Below are positions 20,116-21,669 of a DNA stretch of 21,669 bases, piece by piece. A model generated the notes under the pieces. It saw nothing but the letters and a program-made list of their open reading frames with translations. It made no database searches and was not told the DNA's origin. The stretch is from Paramacrobiotus richtersi (Eukaryota > Tardigrada > Eutardigrada > Parachela > Macrobiotidae). Where the stretch lies: the NCBI GenBank assembly GCA_034698045.1, contig JAQGAU010001068.1:1-21669 (forward strand), given 5' to 3'. Each line of letters starts with the position of its first letter. Within the stretch, counting starts at the first letter, position 1. The position numbers and the translations under genes were made by a program.

Positions 20116-21669
20116 TCAGCTGGTCTCCATCTGGTCATTTCCGCCGGGAGTAAAATACCCCGGACTATCCGGAGAATCCACCGACATCTGCTCCGCCATC
20201 CTTCCGGGCTCTACCGGCAGTTCGACCGAAGTCCCAGATGCTGGCGCGGGCCAATCAAATTCATGAGAGACTTGCGGCGAGACCAGAGGAGGAAGCATTC
20301 CATATTTAAAGGGCACCGGTCGGTTGTGCGGTAATGCTGCTGGTCTCCGAGTAGGTCCAGGGATCCCCATGGACGCCGGGTAGTCCATGCTCCGGTGCAT
20401 GGAGGACTGGTTTTTCCAGGCCGCTCGTTTCGTCTGCAGTCGGTGGAGTAATTGTTGCTGGTGCTGTACAGGTGGAGCAGAGGGGTCATCCGGATTGACT
20501 GTCGCCGCGGCAACTTGTTGCTGTAACTGCATTGCATGTTTGTACACCAGCAGTTTTTGAGGTTGGTTTTCCAGGCGTTCCGGCAGACTGATCCGTTTCG
20601 GCAACGGTGGACGGTCGGCGCGGCTGGTTGTGTTGTGATCGTCAATGGTGGCGGCTCTCGATGGTGAGTTTATCGACAGCTAAATCAAAACATCCCAATC
20701 AGTCATTTGTATAACAGGTTTTATATTACATTGTATCGTCATCTAATGACTATTGTTACTGTTGTTCGCCTCATCTACGTCATCCCTAACCTCCATTATC
20801 ACCCGGGTGTGGCCCTATGTAACATCACCCAACTGGTGCCACCCAGTTACACCTGCGTCTCGTATGCGTTCGCCGGTACTGGTTGGACAAACACGCACAG
20901 ATTCTAAAGGTCATGACACTGTGCCGTACGGTCTCATGTCAATCCCATTAGATTTCGAATCAACAAATCGCTTGACGTTAATTTGCATCAGCTGTGAGGT
21001 TGATGGGTGCGTGCTTGTCCAACAACACAGTCTCTCACAACATCACATGAGAACATTTAGCTAACAATGAGGTTCAAAAATAAGCGGCTTTGCACAATGC
21101 ACGTGACCTTGAATCGATTCCAAGGAGACGTGACCTCTAGCACGCTCCCGTGCCGGAGGCGTCTACTGACGTTTTATTGCATCAACGGCTATTTACGTAT
21201 CCGTTTTTCTATCAGAACATTAACTCACCCTTTCCATAGCTGCCGATTCGTCCATGATGCCACCGGGTTGATAACCGTGTTGTCCACTGGTCGCATGATA
21301 TTCCGGTTGACCGAAAATTTGTTCCTCAAACTGCTGATGCACATCCAACATACCCCGTGCTTTGCCGGTCTGCCGCAACGGAGTCTTGAACGTCCACTCA
21401 TGCCCGGTGCTCTGGTCGTCTCCCTCCGGTGTAGGCGCCAGATTAGCTTCTGACGCTCTACGCCCATCCCGAAAATTCCCAGGCGACGGTGTCCGTCCGA
21501 CTTCTGCCTCATCCGTCGAATTCACCGACCGTCCATGCTGAATCCTCCCCGGATGCACATAAGACGATAAACTGGACACCAGAGCTTCCTGATCAATATG
21601 AGTGTGAGATTCGAAGCTTTCATACGGAGATCCCAAACCACTGCCGGGCGGTGAGTCGGATATCTGCGC
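20116..21669 (-). CDS. SIK-like serine/threonine kinase, C-terminal part (5 prime truncated by window)
   Basis: Two exons visible on the minus strand: 21669-21229 (continues beyond the window) and 20679-20116 (TGA), joined in phase 0; 334 residues seen. The key match is SPGNFRDGRRASEANL, which corresponds to the SPVNFREGRRASDTSL block of animal salt-inducible kinases; its RRAS serine is the PKA and 14-3-3 control site in that family. It is followed, as in SIK2, by LRQTGKARGMLDVHQQFEEQIFGQ, similar to the family's LxxxARTKGILELNK region. The second exon is Gln-rich (KHAMQLQQQ, VQHQQQLLHRLQTKR), like the Gln-rich SIK tail, and ends in a Ser/Pro/Gly-rich stretch. The kinase and UBA domains would lie to the right of the window. 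cAMP/PKA-dependent control is known for the family and inferred here. Which SIK paralogue it is cannot be told. Confidence 0.7.
20680..21228 (-). other. Intron of the SIK-like gene
   Basis: 549 bp on the minus strand, gtgagt donor and ttgatttag acceptor. Plus-strand open frames at 20707-21064 lie inside it and have no support as genes. Nothing else recognised. Confidence 0.65.

Noticed and set aside
20211-20645. 144-codon minus-strand frame overlapping the SIK-like exon in another frame
   Set aside because: Its translation has no family match, whereas the other frame joins in phase to the upstream SIK-like exon and carries the Gln-rich tail.
1-21669. Search for transposon ends, CRISPR arrays, or bacterial-type operons
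   Set aside because: No transposase or reverse transcriptase reading, no regular spacer-repeat array, and all genes are intron-split eukaryotic genes.

Overview
This window looks like nuclear DNA from a small metazoan with a compact genome. Genes are split by short GT-AG introns (mostly 55-190 bp) on both strands, and two recognisable proteins are animal-type: the RAD1 checkpoint clamp subunit and the C-terminal part of a SIK-type kinase. I see no rRNA, tRNA, CRISPR array, bacterial operon or recognisable transposon. A tardigrade-like animal is my best guess, from general style and from the lineage-specific F-box and zinc-finger paralogues, but the sequence does not prove it.

Layout, left to right: (1) 1-1415 (+), the 3 prime part of a C2H2-like zinc-finger gene (copy A, cut by the window edge). 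(2) 1873-3639 (-), RAD1, converging on copy A. (3) 4752-10612 (+), an 11-exon gene for an unrecognised, probably nuclear protein with an arginine/serine-rich tail; it is divergent from RAD1 across a 1.1 kb shared upstream region. (4) 11298-13556 (-) and 14444-16855 (-), a tandem pair of three-exon F-box genes whose first exon encodes a conserved domain that I read as a tandem Tudor/Agenet-like module and whose last exon encodes an acidic tail. (5) 17575-19408 (+), a full-length paralogue (copy A2) of the zinc-finger gene, divergent from the second F-box gene. (6) 20116-21669 (-), the 3 prime end of a SIK-like kinase gene, with the kinase domain outside the window.

Two kinds of gene are interleaved. 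RAD1, the RS-tail gene and the SIK-like gene are single in this window; in the first two, intron phases are mixed. The zinc-finger pair and the F-box pair are local duplicates in which every intron I could place is phase 0. No shared pathway is shown by the sequence. The most novel material is the zinc-finger family, with five wide-spaced C2H2-like fingers, two of which are split by introns inside the cysteine knuckle, and the Tudor/Agenet-like plus F-box plus acidic tail architecture, which would fit SCF ubiquitin-ligase substrate adaptors. Both functional readings are inference.

Exon coordinates were derived by hand from splice signals, reading frame and paralogue or family comparison. Two junctions remain unresolved: RAD1 between 2861 and 3138, and the RS-tail gene between 8028 and 8296.
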